This document shows positions 53,577-62,571 of a stretch of 64,000 bases of DNA, in pieces; the stretch's first letter is position 1, and each line of letters begins with the position of its first letter. This DNA is from CAYVVD01 sp964454975. GTDB taxonomy: Bacteria; Bacteroidota; Ignavibacteria; Kapaibacteriales; UBA2268. The position numbers and the translations under genes are program-made. The notes beneath the pieces were generated by a model. It had not been told where the DNA came from and did no database searches. It was given only the letters and a program-made list of their open reading frames with translations. The DNA is taken from assembly GCA_964454975.1 (NCBI GenBank), contig CAYVVD010000008.1, positions 1-64,000 of the forward strand, given 5' to 3'.

Positions 53577-54085
53577 TCTTCAGGGATGAATATTTCTGTA
53601 AAATCGGGTTTGTTATTTTTCATTCGGGATTCCTCTGCGATGCGCTCTTTGTATGACATCACCTTGTAAAGCAGCTCATCATCACCTGCTGCGAGGATTT
53701 GCGCAGCAAGAATACCTGCATTCTTGCCACCGCCAATAGCTACTGTAGCGACAGGTACGCCGGCAGGCATCTGTACGATGGAATAGAGCGAGTCAATACC
53801 GTTCATTGCTTTGCTCTGGACAGGTACACCAATAACAGGAAGCGGGCTGTTTGCGGCTGTCATGCCGGGAAGATGAGCAGCACCACCTGCGGCTGCGATT
53901 ATCACACGTATTCCCCTGTTGTGTGCATTCTGCCCAAACTCGGCCATATCCTGCGGAGTCCTGTGAGCAGAAACTACTCTCATTTCATAAGGAATCCCAA
54001 ACTCCTGCAAAATCTCAGCGGCGGGCTGCAATGTTGGCAAGTCTGAGTCGCTTCCCATAATAATACTTACTTTTGGCGCTTTCAT
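53573..54085 (-). CDS. purE: N5-carboxyaminoimidazole ribonucleotide mutase
   Basis: PurE (class I) rearranges N5-CAIR to CAIR in purine synthesis. The 170-residue protein has the expected IIMGSDSDLPTL, VSAHRTPQDM and AAGGAAHLPGM motifs. The class I type would need purK, which is not in the window. It is the first gene of a purE-dut pair. Confidence 0.95.
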   Translation of the reverse strand: MKAPKVSIIMGSDSDLPTLQPAAEILQEFGIPYEMRVVSAHRTPQDMAEFGQNAHNRGIRVIIAAAGGAAHLPGMTAANSPLPVIGVPVQSKAMNGIDSLYSIVQMPAGVPVATVAIGGGKNAGILAAQILAAGDDELLYKVMSYKERIAEESRMKNNKPDFTEIFIPED

Positions 54086-54235
54086 TTTTTTCCTCTCTTA
54101 TTGCTTCAATTCGGATTTGCTGATTACAGTAATATAAGCAGTACTTCGTTAAAATAGTAAATTTTTGTAATAACTTTGACAGGATTAGCAACACTTTCAG
54201 AGTTATTTAATATTACTAAATAATAAGGAATAATT

Positions 54236-54652
54236 ATGAAAGCTACACTTAGTTACAAGGGCGGAATGGCGATTGACGGAGATAATGGCAGAGGCCATAT
54301 CACAAAATTTGACACTGTTGAAAAAGTAGGCGGTGAAGATTCAGCAGCTACTCCTATGGAAGTAATGCTCCAGGCAATGGCTGCCTGCTCGTTTATGGAT
54401 GTTGTTTCCATAATCAAAAAGAAACGCAAAACCGTTATAGACCTGACAATTGATGTTGAAGCAGAGAGAGCAGAAAAGCATCCAATGGTATTTACAAAAG
54501 TCCACTTGCATTATACCCTGAAATCACCTGATGCAGAGCTGAAAGACGTCGAGCGTGCAGCAATGCTTTCGCAGACAACATACTGTGGGGCTTCAGCGAT
54601 GTTCCAACGTTCCGGTTGCGAGGTAACATACGACTGCGAAGCAGTCCGGTGA
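54236..54652 (+). CDS. OsmC/YhfA-family protein
   Basis: The 138-residue protein has the OsmC fold pattern: GEDSAATPMEVMLQAMAAC followed by a basic helix (VVSIIKKKRKTV), and a second Cys in TTYCGASAMFQ. The two cysteines are in the places used for peroxidase catalysis in OsmC/Ohr proteins, so a thiol peroxidase role is possible but not shown. AAGGA precedes the ATG. Confidence 0.83.
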   Translation: MKATLSYKGGMAIDGDNGRGHITKFDTVEKVGGEDSAATPMEVMLQAMAACSFMDVVSIIKKKRKTVIDLTIDVEAERAEKHPMVFTKVHLHYTLKSPDAELKDVERAAMLSQTTYCGASAMFQRSGCEVTYDCEAVR

Positions 54653-54719
54653 TAATATTTAATTCATTGGTTTTGGCTGTACGCTTTAGTAACTTAGAAG
54701 TTTATATAAAGAAGGTTAA

Positions 54720-56522
54720 ATGAAAAACTTTCGTAACTTTTGCATAATAGCCCATATTGACCATGGCAAATCCACGTTGGCAGACCGCCTGCTGGAACGA
54801 ACGGGCAGGGTTACGAAACGCGAGATGGTTATGAATCAGATACTGGATGATAATCCACTCGAACAGGAGCGTGGCATCACAATTAAGCTGCACGCCATCC
54901 AGATGGACTACAAGGCAAAAGACGGAAACGAATATGTACTTAACCTGATTGATACTCCTGGCCACGTTGACTTCAGTTACGAAGTTTCACGATCGCTGCG
55001 CGCATGCGAAGGAGCCCTGCTTGTGGTTGACGCTACCCAGGGCATTGAAGCCCAGACAATCAGCAATTTATATCTCGCAATAGATGCCGACCTGGAGATT
55101 ATTCCAGTAATAAACAAGATTGACCTTCCAAGCGCCGAAACTACGCTGGAAAACGTAAAGCACCAGATAATGGAGCTTATCGGCTGCGACGAGGATGAAA
55201 TACTGCTTGCATCAGCAAAGCAGGGTACAGGAATTGATGAAATCCTCGAACGGATTGTAAAAAAGATTCATTCTCCAAAGGGAGACGAGCAAGCTCCTCT
55301 CAGAGCCCTGATATACGATTCAATCTTTGACTCTTACCGTGGTGTGATTGTAAACCTGCGGATTTTTGACGGCATATTGCGTGAGAGTGACAAAGTCCAC
55401 TTCATGCAGACAGGAAAGACCTACGAGGTTGAAGAAGTCGGCATTATGTTTTTGAAGCGTAAACAAACTGGTGAACTAAAGGCCGGAAATGTCGGATATT
55501 TCACTGCGAGCATCAGGAATTTACAGGATACAAAAGTAGGCGATACCGTAACACATGATAAACGCCGGTGCGAAAAACCCATACCCGGCTTCCGAGAAGT
55601 AAAGCCAATGGTATTCAGCGGAATATACCCTGCGGATGCCGATGATTTTGAATCGCTGAGGGAATCACTTGCCAAGCTTGTATTAAATGATTCAGCAATC
55701 TCTTATGAACCGGAGACATCAAAAGCTCTTGGCTTTGGCTTCCGTTGCGGTTTTCTTGGCCTGCTTCATATGGAGATTGTCCAGGAACGCCTGGAACGTG
55801 AATTTGGAGAGACTATTGTTACAACAGTCCCCAATGTTCGTTATACCGTTATCAAATCAAAAGGCGAATCTGAAAAGGTGGACAACCCGGCTCAGCTGCC
55901 ACCACCCGGTGAAGTTATTGAAATTCACGAGCCGTATATTAAAGCCCAGATAATTACTCCGACAGATTATATTGGCAATATAATGAAGCTATGTATGGAC
56001 AGGCGCGGCAATGTACTCAACACGGTTTACCTGTCAATAGACAGGGTTGACCTGACATACGAGCTCCCTCTTGCAGAGGTTGTTTTCGATTTTTACGACA
56101 AGCTGAAATCAACAACCCGTGGATATGCATCGCTTGATTATGAGTTCATCGAAAACAGGAAATCAGACCTCGTTAAGCTGGATATTATGCTCAACGCTGA
56201 ACCGGTAGATGCGCTTTCATCAATCGTTCACCGTACAAAGGCTTATGAATGGGGTAAAAAGCTATGCTCCAAGCTTAAGGATTTGATACCGCGGCAGATG
56301 TTCGAAGTAATTATACAGGCCTCCATCGGCGCTAAAGTGATTGCTCGAACAACAGTAAAAGCAATGAGGAAAAACGTAACAGCCAAGTGTTATGGTGGTG
56401 ATATTACACGAAAAAGAAAGCTCCTCGAGAAACAAAAAGAGGGCAAAAAACGTATGAAACAGGTAGGGAATGTGGAAATACCACAGGAAGCCTTTCTTGC
56501 AGTATTAAGTATAGAAGATTAA
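54720..56522 (+). CDS. lepA: Elongation factor 4 (back-translocating GTPase LepA)
   Basis: LepA is a ribosome-binding GTPase. The 600-residue protein has G motifs AHIDHGKST, DTPGHVDF and NKIDLPSA, EF-G-like domains, and the LepA-specific C-terminal domain ending KKRMKQVGNVEIPQEAFLAVL. It is followed one base later by lepB, the same order as in Escherichia coli. Confidence 0.97.
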   Translation: MKNFRNFCIIAHIDHGKSTLADRLLERTGRVTKREMVMNQILDDNPLEQERGITIKLHAIQMDYKAKDGNEYVLNLIDTPGHVDFSYEVSRSLRACEGALLVVDATQGIEAQTISNLYLAIDADLEIIPVINKIDLPSAETTLENVKHQIMELIGCDEDEILLASAKQGTGIDEILERIVKKIHSPKGDEQAPLRALIYDSIFDSYRGVIVNLRIFDGILRESDKVHFMQTGKTYEVEEVGIMFLKRKQTGELKAGNVGYFTASIRNLQDTKVGDTVTHDKRRCEKPIPGFREVKPMVFSGIYPADADDFESLRESLAKLVLNDSAISYEPETSKALGFGFRCGFLGLLHMEIVQERLEREFGETIVTTVPNVRYTVIKSKGESEKVDNPAQLPPPGEVIEIHEPYIKAQIITPTDYIGNIMKLCMDRRGNVLNTVYLSIDRVDLTYELPLAEVVFDFYDKLKSTTRGYASLDYEFIENRKSDLVKLDIMLNAEPVDALSSIVHRTKAYEWGKKLCSKLKDLIPRQMFEVIIQASIGAKVIARTTVKAMRKNVTAKCYGGDITRKRKLLEKQKEGKKRMKQVGNVEIPQEAFLAVLSIED

Positions 56523-56523
56523 A

Positions 56524-57435
56524 ATGGCAGCTAAAAAAACACGTAGAAAACCGGCTCGGAAAGAGTCGTTCGCAGACCAGGTGGTATCTTTTGCAAAAAC
56601 AATCATTGGTGCAATTATTATCGTAATGTTTATAAACGGTGCCGCTATTGCCTCATTCGTTGTTCCGACACCTTCAATGGAAAATACGGTTATGACCGGT
56701 GATTTCCTGTTTGTGAACAAATTTCTCTATGGACCCACCACCCCACAGGTGATCCCGTTTGTAAACATACCTCTGCCTTATTTTAAGTTTCCCGGTATTC
56801 GCGAGCCGGAAAAAGGAGATGTTATAGTATTTGTTTATCCCGGAAACCGCGATGAAATCGAACCGGATGAATTCCAATATTACCTGAAACGTTGTGTTGC
56901 AACCCAGGGGGATACGCTTGAAATAACAGACAAAACAATTTATGTAAACGGTGTTAAATACGAACTCCCCGAGCATGGAAAGTTTTTCGACAGGACTGAA
57001 AGGCTGGCATCTTTTCCACCGAGCACCGAATTTACCCTTGATAATTATGGGCCTATTGCAATTCCTTACGAAGGAATGAAAGTACCATTAAGAACGCTTA
57101 AAGATTTTCATAAATGGTCTGTTCTTATCCAGAGGGAAGGCCACGAAGTGAGTTTTGGTACGGACAGAAGCATAAAAATTGACGGCAAAACCGCTGATGA
57201 ATATACTATTGAAAGGGATTATGTATTTGGTATGGGTGACAATCGCGATAACAGCGAGGACAGCCGTACATGGGGCTTTATTCCCAAAGAAAATGTAGTC
57301 GGCACACCTATCATGGTTTACTGGTCATGGCCGGTGAGCGATTCCAGGCACGGCATTCAAAAATCATTCCTGGAGGAATTACCCGATAAACTTGCAAACA
57401 TTAAATGGCACCGTATCGGTACTATGATAAGATAG
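56524..57435 (+). CDS. lepB: Signal peptidase I
   Basis: LepB cleaves signal peptides of exported proteins. The 303-residue protein has one N-terminal membrane helix (TIIGAIIIVMFINGAAIASF), the catalytic Ser in PTPSMENTVMTGD, the catalytic Lys in YLKRCVATQGD, and the C-terminal GDNRDNSEDSRTWGFI box. The region between holds extra sequence, common in Bacteroidota. It forms a lepA-lepB operon. Confidence 0.95.
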   Translation: MAAKKTRRKPARKESFADQVVSFAKTIIGAIIIVMFINGAAIASFVVPTPSMENTVMTGDFLFVNKFLYGPTTPQVIPFVNIPLPYFKFPGIREPEKGDVIVFVYPGNRDEIEPDEFQYYLKRCVATQGDTLEITDKTIYVNGVKYELPEHGKFFDRTERLASFPPSTEFTLDNYGPIAIPYEGMKVPLRTLKDFHKWSVLIQREGHEVSFGTDRSIKIDGKTADEYTIERDYVFGMGDNRDNSEDSRTWGFIPKENVVGTPIMVYWSWPVSDSRHGIQKSFLEELPDKLANIKWHRIGTMIR

Positions 57436-57480
57436 GCGGAAAGATAAAAACTAATTTAATCAAACGAAGAATGTGCAGGG

Positions 57481-57497
57481 GCGGATTCAATAACCGC
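57481..57497. repeat. Short hairpin within a GCAGGGGCGG-type repeat
   Basis: GCGG pairs with CCGC around a nine-base loop, directly preceded by TGTGCAGGG. The whole (57474-57497) resembles hairpin repeats of the GCAGGGGCGAAT type known from other genomes. It separates lepB from the convergent cluster ending at 57533. Confidence 0.35.
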
Positions 57498-57532
57498 AAC
57501 AGTTTAAGCACCTTACTCAGCATCACGAATAA

Positions 57533-58465
57533 TCAGAGATTTTGAAGTTCATACGTGTAGGATGAAACAGATGATTGATTCTCAATTAGATGTCTTTGGA
57601 TATACTGGCCGCAGTTGCTTCCAATATTATTTTCTTCATATACGCCTTCGCTAATTAGCACCTCGAAACCTTGCTTTCTTAATATTTCTGCCTTTTCTGC
57701 AATTGACCTGGAATCAAAATCCCGGCTTAGATTATTCTGTTGTGCCGAATATGTAGGATTAATCGGGGTTAGTTTTAAGAGAAATATATCAGGACTAAAA
57801 TTATTGACAAGGGTTTCTGACTCAATCAACTGTCCATTGTTCCCCGCAAAATTAAGAGCTATCTTTCGCCCGCCTTTATCAAAGAATTTACTTCCATAAT
57901 CGGCTATTTCCCGTAAATCCCACTTCTTAACCGGTATCAACCGGTCTCGGATGACTGTATCTGTTGCATGGATTGAAAATTGTAGCTGAAAATTAAGTGG
58001 GTACTTTTCCTTTTTTATATCCAGGAGTCTTGCAAAAAAATTCTCTTTCCCTGAAGGTGCAATTGTTGATATGCAGGGCATTAGCCCGGGTGCATTGTAT
58101 TTCGTTGGCAGGGCTTCCAGAACATCTAATATCGAGTTGTTAAAAGCAGGTTCACCCATTCGTGCAAATTGAATTTTGAATTTTTCACAGGGTATGGTTC
58201 CATCAGGAAACCGGTTCTTAACCATGTATTCAATTTGTGCAATTATATTTTCGGCATCTATCCTACCCCTGTAATAATAATTTGCATCGCAAAATTTGCA
58301 TTTAACAGGGCATCCGTATAGCGTTGATACAATCAATACCCATTTTTTAAGCCGTGGTAGCGGTGGTTCGAGGGACTCAACAAACTCAGTCAATTCGCCG
58401 TTGCCGGTTTCAGCGATATAGACAATTGCAATATCTTCCCTGCCTGTCTTTTTTATTACCTTCAC
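57533..58465 (-). CDS. RlmN/Cfr-like radical SAM protein of unknown substrate
   Basis: The 310-residue protein has the radical-SAM cluster motif C52-x3-C56-x2-C59 (GCPVKCKFC), the MGEPAFN SAM-binding motif (103-109), a FSIHATDTVIRDRLIPVKK segment like RlmN, and a C-terminal SNCGQ with C285 at the place of the methyl-carrying Cys of RlmN (C355 in E. coli). The residue seven before the first cluster Cys, which is the second essential Cys (C118) in RlmN, is I45. It also lacks the RlmN N-terminal accessory domain. It is thus unlikely to be a standard rRNA methylase. It overlaps the flavoprotein gene by four bases. Confidence 0.8.
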   Translation of the reverse strand: MKVIKKTGREDIAIVYIAETGNGELTEFVESLEPPLPRLKKWVLIVSTLYGCPVKCKFCDANYYYRGRIDAENIIAQIEYMVKNRFPDGTIPCEKFKIQFARMGEPAFNNSILDVLEALPTKYNAPGLMPCISTIAPSGKENFFARLLDIKKEKYPLNFQLQFSIHATDTVIRDRLIPVKKWDLREIADYGSKFFDKGGRKIALNFAGNNGQLIESETLVNNFSPDIFLLKLTPINPTYSAQQNNLSRDFDSRSIAEKAEILRKQGFEVLISEGVYEENNIGSNCGQYIQRHLIENQSSVSSYTYELQNL

Positions 58466-59349
58466 TCTTGCCTGTCCCTAAGAAGTTTGTTAATCTCCAT
58501 CGCACATTTCATCCCGTCCCCAACAGCAATTGATACTTGCCTGTATCCATAATTTTTTACGTCGCCTGCTATGTATAAACGCCCGCTCGTTTTCAATTCA
58601 TCTAATCTTTCACAAACAGTAGTTGTAAAAAAATCAATTTTAGACTTTTTACCGGTCGCAAATAACAGGTATGATATAGCGAGTTCTTTTATTTTATTAT
58701 TTGAACTGTCCCTGATTTTCAGAATCAAACCACTATTATTCATATGTAAGCTTTCAACGGCTGAGCTTTCTATTAATGAGATATTGGAAGATGCCAATGC
58801 TCTGTCTTTTAATATTGGCAGGCATTTTGTGGTATTACTCCTGTTGATAATTAATACTGTATTATTCCTGGCTAAGTTTAAAGCATAATCAAAAGCTACG
58901 TCGCCTGCTCCAAGAATCGCTATAATTTTATCTGAGACTGCCGCTAACCCGGCAATCTCGTGATAAACCCTGGCTGAGCAATCGTCGGGAATATATATAT
59001 CAGGTTCTTTTGGGCTTGCACCACAAGCAATCACAACCAATCCGGCATTATAAATATTCCGTTCTGACTTAATTATAAATTCTTCATTCTCATAATTAAG
59101 TTCAATCACTTCCTCCTTAATGAAATCTATATCAAATTTCATTAGATGCCTGTTTAATAACTCAGCCAGCGAGGGTCCGGAAATACCATCGGGAAAGCCT
59201 GGATAATTTTCAATCAGATTGGCATTTATTACACTACCTCCCGGTTTATTTCTCTCGAACAGGACAAAGTCAATTCCATATCTATTTAATTGTACTGCTG
59301 CAGTTATTCCGGCAGGGCCGGCGCCGATGATTGCGGCTCTATGCCTCAT
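58462..59349 (-). CDS. Thioredoxin-reductase-like flavoprotein lacking the CxxC motif
   Basis: The 295-residue protein has the FAD motif IIGAGPAGITAA, a second nucleotide-binding motif AILGAGDVAFDYA, and the C-terminal FAD motif YIAGDVKNYGYRQ. This is the thioredoxin-reductase-like fold. The redox CxxC that normally sits just before the second Rossmann motif is absent (the stretch reads AGLAAVSDK). It may therefore pass electrons from NAD(P)H to another partner, such as a ferredoxin, flavodoxin or the radical SAM protein next to it. The pairing is inference. It overlaps both neighbours. Confidence 0.8.
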   Translation of the reverse strand: MRHRAAIIGAGPAGITAAVQLNRYGIDFVLFERNKPGGSVINANLIENYPGFPDGISGPSLAELLNRHLMKFDIDFIKEEVIELNYENEEFIIKSERNIYNAGLVVIACGASPKEPDIYIPDDCSARVYHEIAGLAAVSDKIIAILGAGDVAFDYALNLARNNTVLIINRSNTTKCLPILKDRALASSNISLIESSAVESLHMNNSGLILKIRDSSNNKIKELAISYLLFATGKKSKIDFFTTTVCERLDELKTSGRLYIAGDVKNYGYRQVSIAVGDGMKCAMEINKLLRDRQE

Positions 59350-60004
59350 TTTCAGCTTCCAGATTACGTAATATGTCTTTTCCGGTCACGGGGATTGCGA
59401 ATCCATGAGAGAGATTATACAGGGCTGACATGTGAAAAGTCTCATTATATGTTGCAGTACAATCAACAGGAAAGAAAACGAAGTACCCTCTTGTAAATGC
59501 AGCCCTGGCGGTAGTTTCGCAGCAGAGATTTGTAAGTACGCCTGTAATTACAAGTTGCGAAACATCCTTGCTTTTCAGGAAATCATCAAGATTTGTTTCG
59601 AGGAAAGCATCATACCGGGATTTGATTATAACTGTGGTATTATAGCGAGAGAGTTCCGGTATGATTTCACTTAATGTATTTTCCTCTTTTATAGAATCTT
59701 GCCACCATTTTTTCATCATCGAATTACTGTTTTCATAATCAATGTGCCTTGTAAATACAACCGGGCGGCCATTTCCAATAAATCCATCAACTAATTTTTT
59801 AATATTCGGAATGATAGCATCGGCGCCCGGAACGCAGGCATGAGAGCTTTTATCCAAAAAAAAGCTCTGCATGTCAATGACAAGCAAAGCAGAATTTTTA
59901 ACTTCAAACGAATAAGCCAGCCTTCTTTTTATCGGTTCTAATTGCCAAAGCCAGTTTTCTGCTTTTTCCTCGAGATTTTCTTTATTAAAATATTGCTCTT
60001 TCAA
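59339..60004 (-). CDS. Isochorismatase-family cysteine hydrolase
   Basis: The 221-residue protein has the family's catalytic pattern: D44 in LLVIDMQSFFLD, K128 in VIIKSRYDAF, and nucleophile C161 in VLTNLCCETTARAAF. Such enzymes hydrolyse isochorismate, nicotinamide or other amides; the substrate here is unknown. The start is a TTG at 60004 with no clear Shine-Dalgarno, so the N-terminus is uncertain. It is the first gene of the three-gene cluster and overlaps the next by 11 bases. Confidence 0.82.
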   Translation of the reverse strand: MKEQYFNKENLEEKAENWLWQLEPIKRRLAYSFEVKNSALLVIDMQSFFLDKSSHACVPGADAIIPNIKKLVDGFIGNGRPVVFTRHIDYENSNSMMKKWWQDSIKEENTLSEIIPELSRYNTTVIIKSRYDAFLETNLDDFLKSKDVSQLVITGVLTNLCCETTARAAFTRGYFVFFPVDCTATYNETFHMSALYNLSHGFAIPVTGKDILRNLEAENEA

Positions 60005-60048
60005 CTATATGATTCATTCACAAATTCAATGTTTAATTCTAAATAGAA

Positions 60049-61188
60049 TCAGCTTTTCCCGTTGCGTTTTATTACATCGCGTGCTATAACCAGCTTCTGA
60101 ATTTCGTTAGTACCTTCAAATATTCTATTGATGCGGCTATCACGGTAGAAGCGCTCAATCGGTAATTCCTTGGAATAACCCATGCCACCGTGAATTTGCA
60201 TTGCCAAATCCACGCATTTATCTGCAAGCTCCGAGCAAACCAGTTTGACAATTGCTGACTCGCGCGAAGTCATTGTTTTATTATCGTACTTAGCCGCTGT
60301 GCGGTAAACAATAGATTCTGCGATATAGACCGAAGCAGCCATTTCAGCGAGCATGAACTGAACAGCTTCGAAGTTCGCAATCGGTTCGTTGAACTGCTTG
60401 CGTGTTTTGGCATAATTGGTGGAAAGTTCGAGAAGCTCCTTGCATGCGCCCATGCATGCAGCGCCAAGCCCAAGCCTGCCGGCATCAAGTGTTTTCATTG
60501 CCACGAGAAAGCCCCTTCCTTCTGTACCAATCATATTCTCTTCGGGCACGCGGACGTTATCGAACATAATAGTTGATGTCTGGCTGCCCTTTATGCCCAT
60601 CTTCTTTTCCGGTGCACCGCTGGAGAAGCCTTTCATTTCACGCTCAACAACAAAACCGGTTATTCCCCTGCTTGTTCGTGCATAAACCGAGAAAATATCA
60701 GCAATCGGGCCGTTGGTAATCCACATCTTTTCGCCGTTGATTATCCACTCGTTTCCGTCTTTAACAGCTTTTGTACGCAGGTTGAAAGCATCAGAGCCGG
60801 CGCCGGCTTCTGTAAGACCGTAAGCTGCAATTTTCTCGCCTTGTGCAAGCGGCACAACATACTTTTGCTTCAGTTCCTCGCTGCCACCGATATATATTGA
60901 GTTCGTACCGATGGACACATGCGCGCCGATGAAAGTAGCTGTGGACAGGCATGCACGTGCGATTTCTTCCTGAACAATGCAATAGCCTGTTTCGCCGAAG
61001 CCGCTTCCGCCATACTCGGGAGGAAAGCATACGCCGAGTATTCCAAGCTCGCCGATTTTCTTAACAATTTCATCGGGGATTTTTTCATCGTCGTCAATTT
61101 TATGGGCGATAGGTTTAAGCTCATTTTCAGCAAAGTCGCGCACCATTTCGCGCAGCATTACTTGTTCCTCGGTAAAATTCAGGTCCAT
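60049..61188 (-). CDS. Acyl-CoA dehydrogenase
   Basis: The protein has 379 residues when started at MDLNFTEEQ, with GGAAG eight bases before that ATG; the frame itself is open 14 codons further. It shows the FAD/substrate pattern YGLTEAGAGSDAF, WITNGPIADIF, and the catalytic Glu in RIFEGTNEIQ near the C-terminus, as in short/medium-chain acyl-CoA dehydrogenases. It oxidises acyl-CoA to enoyl-CoA with an electron-transferring flavoprotein. Chain-length preference cannot be read. It stands alone, with no etfAB nearby. Confidence 0.93.
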   Translation of the reverse strand: MDLNFTEEQVMLREMVRDFAENELKPIAHKIDDDEKIPDEIVKKIGELGILGVCFPPEYGGSGFGETGYCIVQEEIARACLSTATFIGAHVSIGTNSIYIGGSEELKQKYVVPLAQGEKIAAYGLTEAGAGSDAFNLRTKAVKDGNEWIINGEKMWITNGPIADIFSVYARTSRGITGFVVEREMKGFSSGAPEKKMGIKGSQTSTIMFDNVRVPEENMIGTEGRGFLVAMKTLDAGRLGLGAACMGACKELLELSTNYAKTRKQFNEPIANFEAVQFMLAEMAASVYIAESIVYRTAAKYDNKTMTSRESAIVKLVCSELADKCVDLAMQIHGGMGYSKELPIERFYRDSRINRIFEGTNEIQKLVIARDVIKRNGKS

Positions 61189-61606
61189 AGCAGCTTCCGG
61201 TAATGAAACATCAAAGCCAAAAATCGGCAAATGGCAATTTATGACACTCAGGTTAATAATTCAATTAGCAATTTTTCATTATTTTAGGTTAGGAGCATTA
61301 GGAATGGACGGTTTTAAAAATTTTTAAAAAATAAATATGTAAAGCCGCACACCTATTCGGCTCTCCAAAAGCGGCGGATGCTTTTTTTTTCATTACACGG
61401 ACATTGTCAACTACATTAATGAAGTGCTGAAGCTTTTTCAGGCTACAACACTTTCATAAGTAATTAAAAAAGTTTATTATACTTCTATTTCCATCCTTCC
61501 TTAAACAAAATACTTTTATTTACGAGTGAAAATTGTTAAGTTAATGCAATAACCCATTAGAATATATTTAGTTTAAGTATTAAATAACAAATTGCGGAGC
61601 CGGCAA
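61189..61606. other. Gene-free region upstream of dapA
   Basis: This 418-base region has no open frame of note. It contains GCCGC (61344-61348) and GCGGC (61371-61375) arms followed by nine T near 61381, a possible leader hairpin but with no gene before it on this strand. It also contains a CTGAA/TTCAG hairpin around 61430-61445 flanked by AAGTG and CACTT. I cannot match it to a known riboswitch. It probably holds the promoters of the divergent acyl-CoA dehydrogenase and dapA. Confidence 0.4.
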
Positions 61607-62497
61607 ATGGCGGAATTAAATCTACAGGGTACTTTCCCGGCCCTTGTTACCCCTTTTAACGAGGACCTCTCAATTGATTTCGGAGCGTTCGAAAAGCTGA
61701 TTGATTTCCAGATTGAAAACGGCGTGGAAGGCATTGTTGTATGCGGCTCCACAGGCGAAAGTGCTACACTTTCCGCCAAGGAAAAAACATCGCTGTTTGT
61801 TAAAGCTGTCGAGCACGTTGACGGCAGGATTCAGGTTATTGCAGGAACCGGTTCCAACAATACGCAGGATAGCATTGCCCTGACAAAAATCGCACAGGAG
61901 CATGGCGCTGATGCAGTACTGCTTGTCACACCTTACTACAACAAACCAACGCAGGTCGGCCTCTTCCAGCACTTCCTGGCGATTTCCGAGCATGCCGATA
62001 TTCCTCAGATCATTTATAACGTACCGGGCAGGACAGCTACAAACATCAGCCCGGAAACACAGATTAAAATTGCAGAGGAATGCAACAATGTTGTTGCAAC
62101 AAAGGAAGCTTCGGGTAACCTCGAGCAGATGATGTACATTTTGAAGTATGCACCCGAAGGCTTCTCTTTGCTTTCAGGCGATGATGTGCTCACTCTGCCA
62201 ATCATTTCTGTAGGAGGAACAGGTGTTATATCTGTAATTGGCAATTACGCACCGAAAGAATTCGGCAGTTGTGTTCGAAATGCACTCGATGGCAACTGGC
62301 AGGAAGCGCTCGACCTGCACTACAGGCTGTTCGACTTGATGCAATTAAACTTTGTTGAGACAAATCCCGTGCCGGTGAAAGCCGCTCTTGCGATGTTGGG
62401 TATGATGAATGAATACTACAGGCTGCCAATGATACCAATGAACCCGGAAAACAAAGGTGCCCTCAGAAAAGCAATGGGCAGAGCCGGCTTGTTATAA
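61607..62497 (+). CDS. dapA: 4-hydroxy-tetrahydrodipicolinate synthase
   Basis: DapA condenses pyruvate and aspartate semialdehyde in the DAP/lysine pathway. The 296-residue protein has PALVTPFNEDLSID, CGSTGESATLS, the catalytic Tyr in IIYNVPGRT, and the Schiff-base Lys in VATKEASGNL. The common GTTGE reads GSTGE, a mild change. GGAG lies seven bases before the ATG at 61607. The product feeds the DAP used by MurE. It is a single gene closed by a terminator at 62534. Confidence 0.94.
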   Translation: MAELNLQGTFPALVTPFNEDLSIDFGAFEKLIDFQIENGVEGIVVCGSTGESATLSAKEKTSLFVKAVEHVDGRIQVIAGTGSNNTQDSIALTKIAQEHGADAVLLVTPYYNKPTQVGLFQHFLAISEHADIPQIIYNVPGRTATNISPETQIKIAEECNNVVATKEASGNLEQMMYILKYAPEGFSLLSGDDVLTLPIISVGGTGVISVIGNYAPKEFGSCVRNALDGNWQEALDLHYRLFDLMQLNFVETNPVPVKAALAMLGMMNEYYRLPMIPMNPENKGALRKAMGRAGLL

Positions 62498-62533
62498 TCA
62501 ACTTGCAGTTTCAGGCAAATAGTTTAATTTTGG

Positions 62534-62557
62534 ACCGGGTAATTTGCCCGGTTTTTT
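62534..62557 (+). terminator. Rho-independent terminator of dapA
   Basis: ACCGGG (62534-62539) pairs with CCCGGT (62547-62552) and is followed by TTTTTT. It lies between dapA and the phosphatase gene, whose GGGGGAG ribosome site begins soon after. Confidence 0.82.
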
Positions 62558-62571
62558 ATTTGGGGGAGATA

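Noticed and set aside
57533..58465. Annotation as rlmN or cfr
   Set aside because: It lacks the RlmN accessory domain and the Cys matching C118, so only a family-level name is safe.
61189..61606. Lysine riboswitch before dapA
   Set aside because: The hairpin arms do not match the known lysine-element core by eye, and a covariance search cannot be run here.
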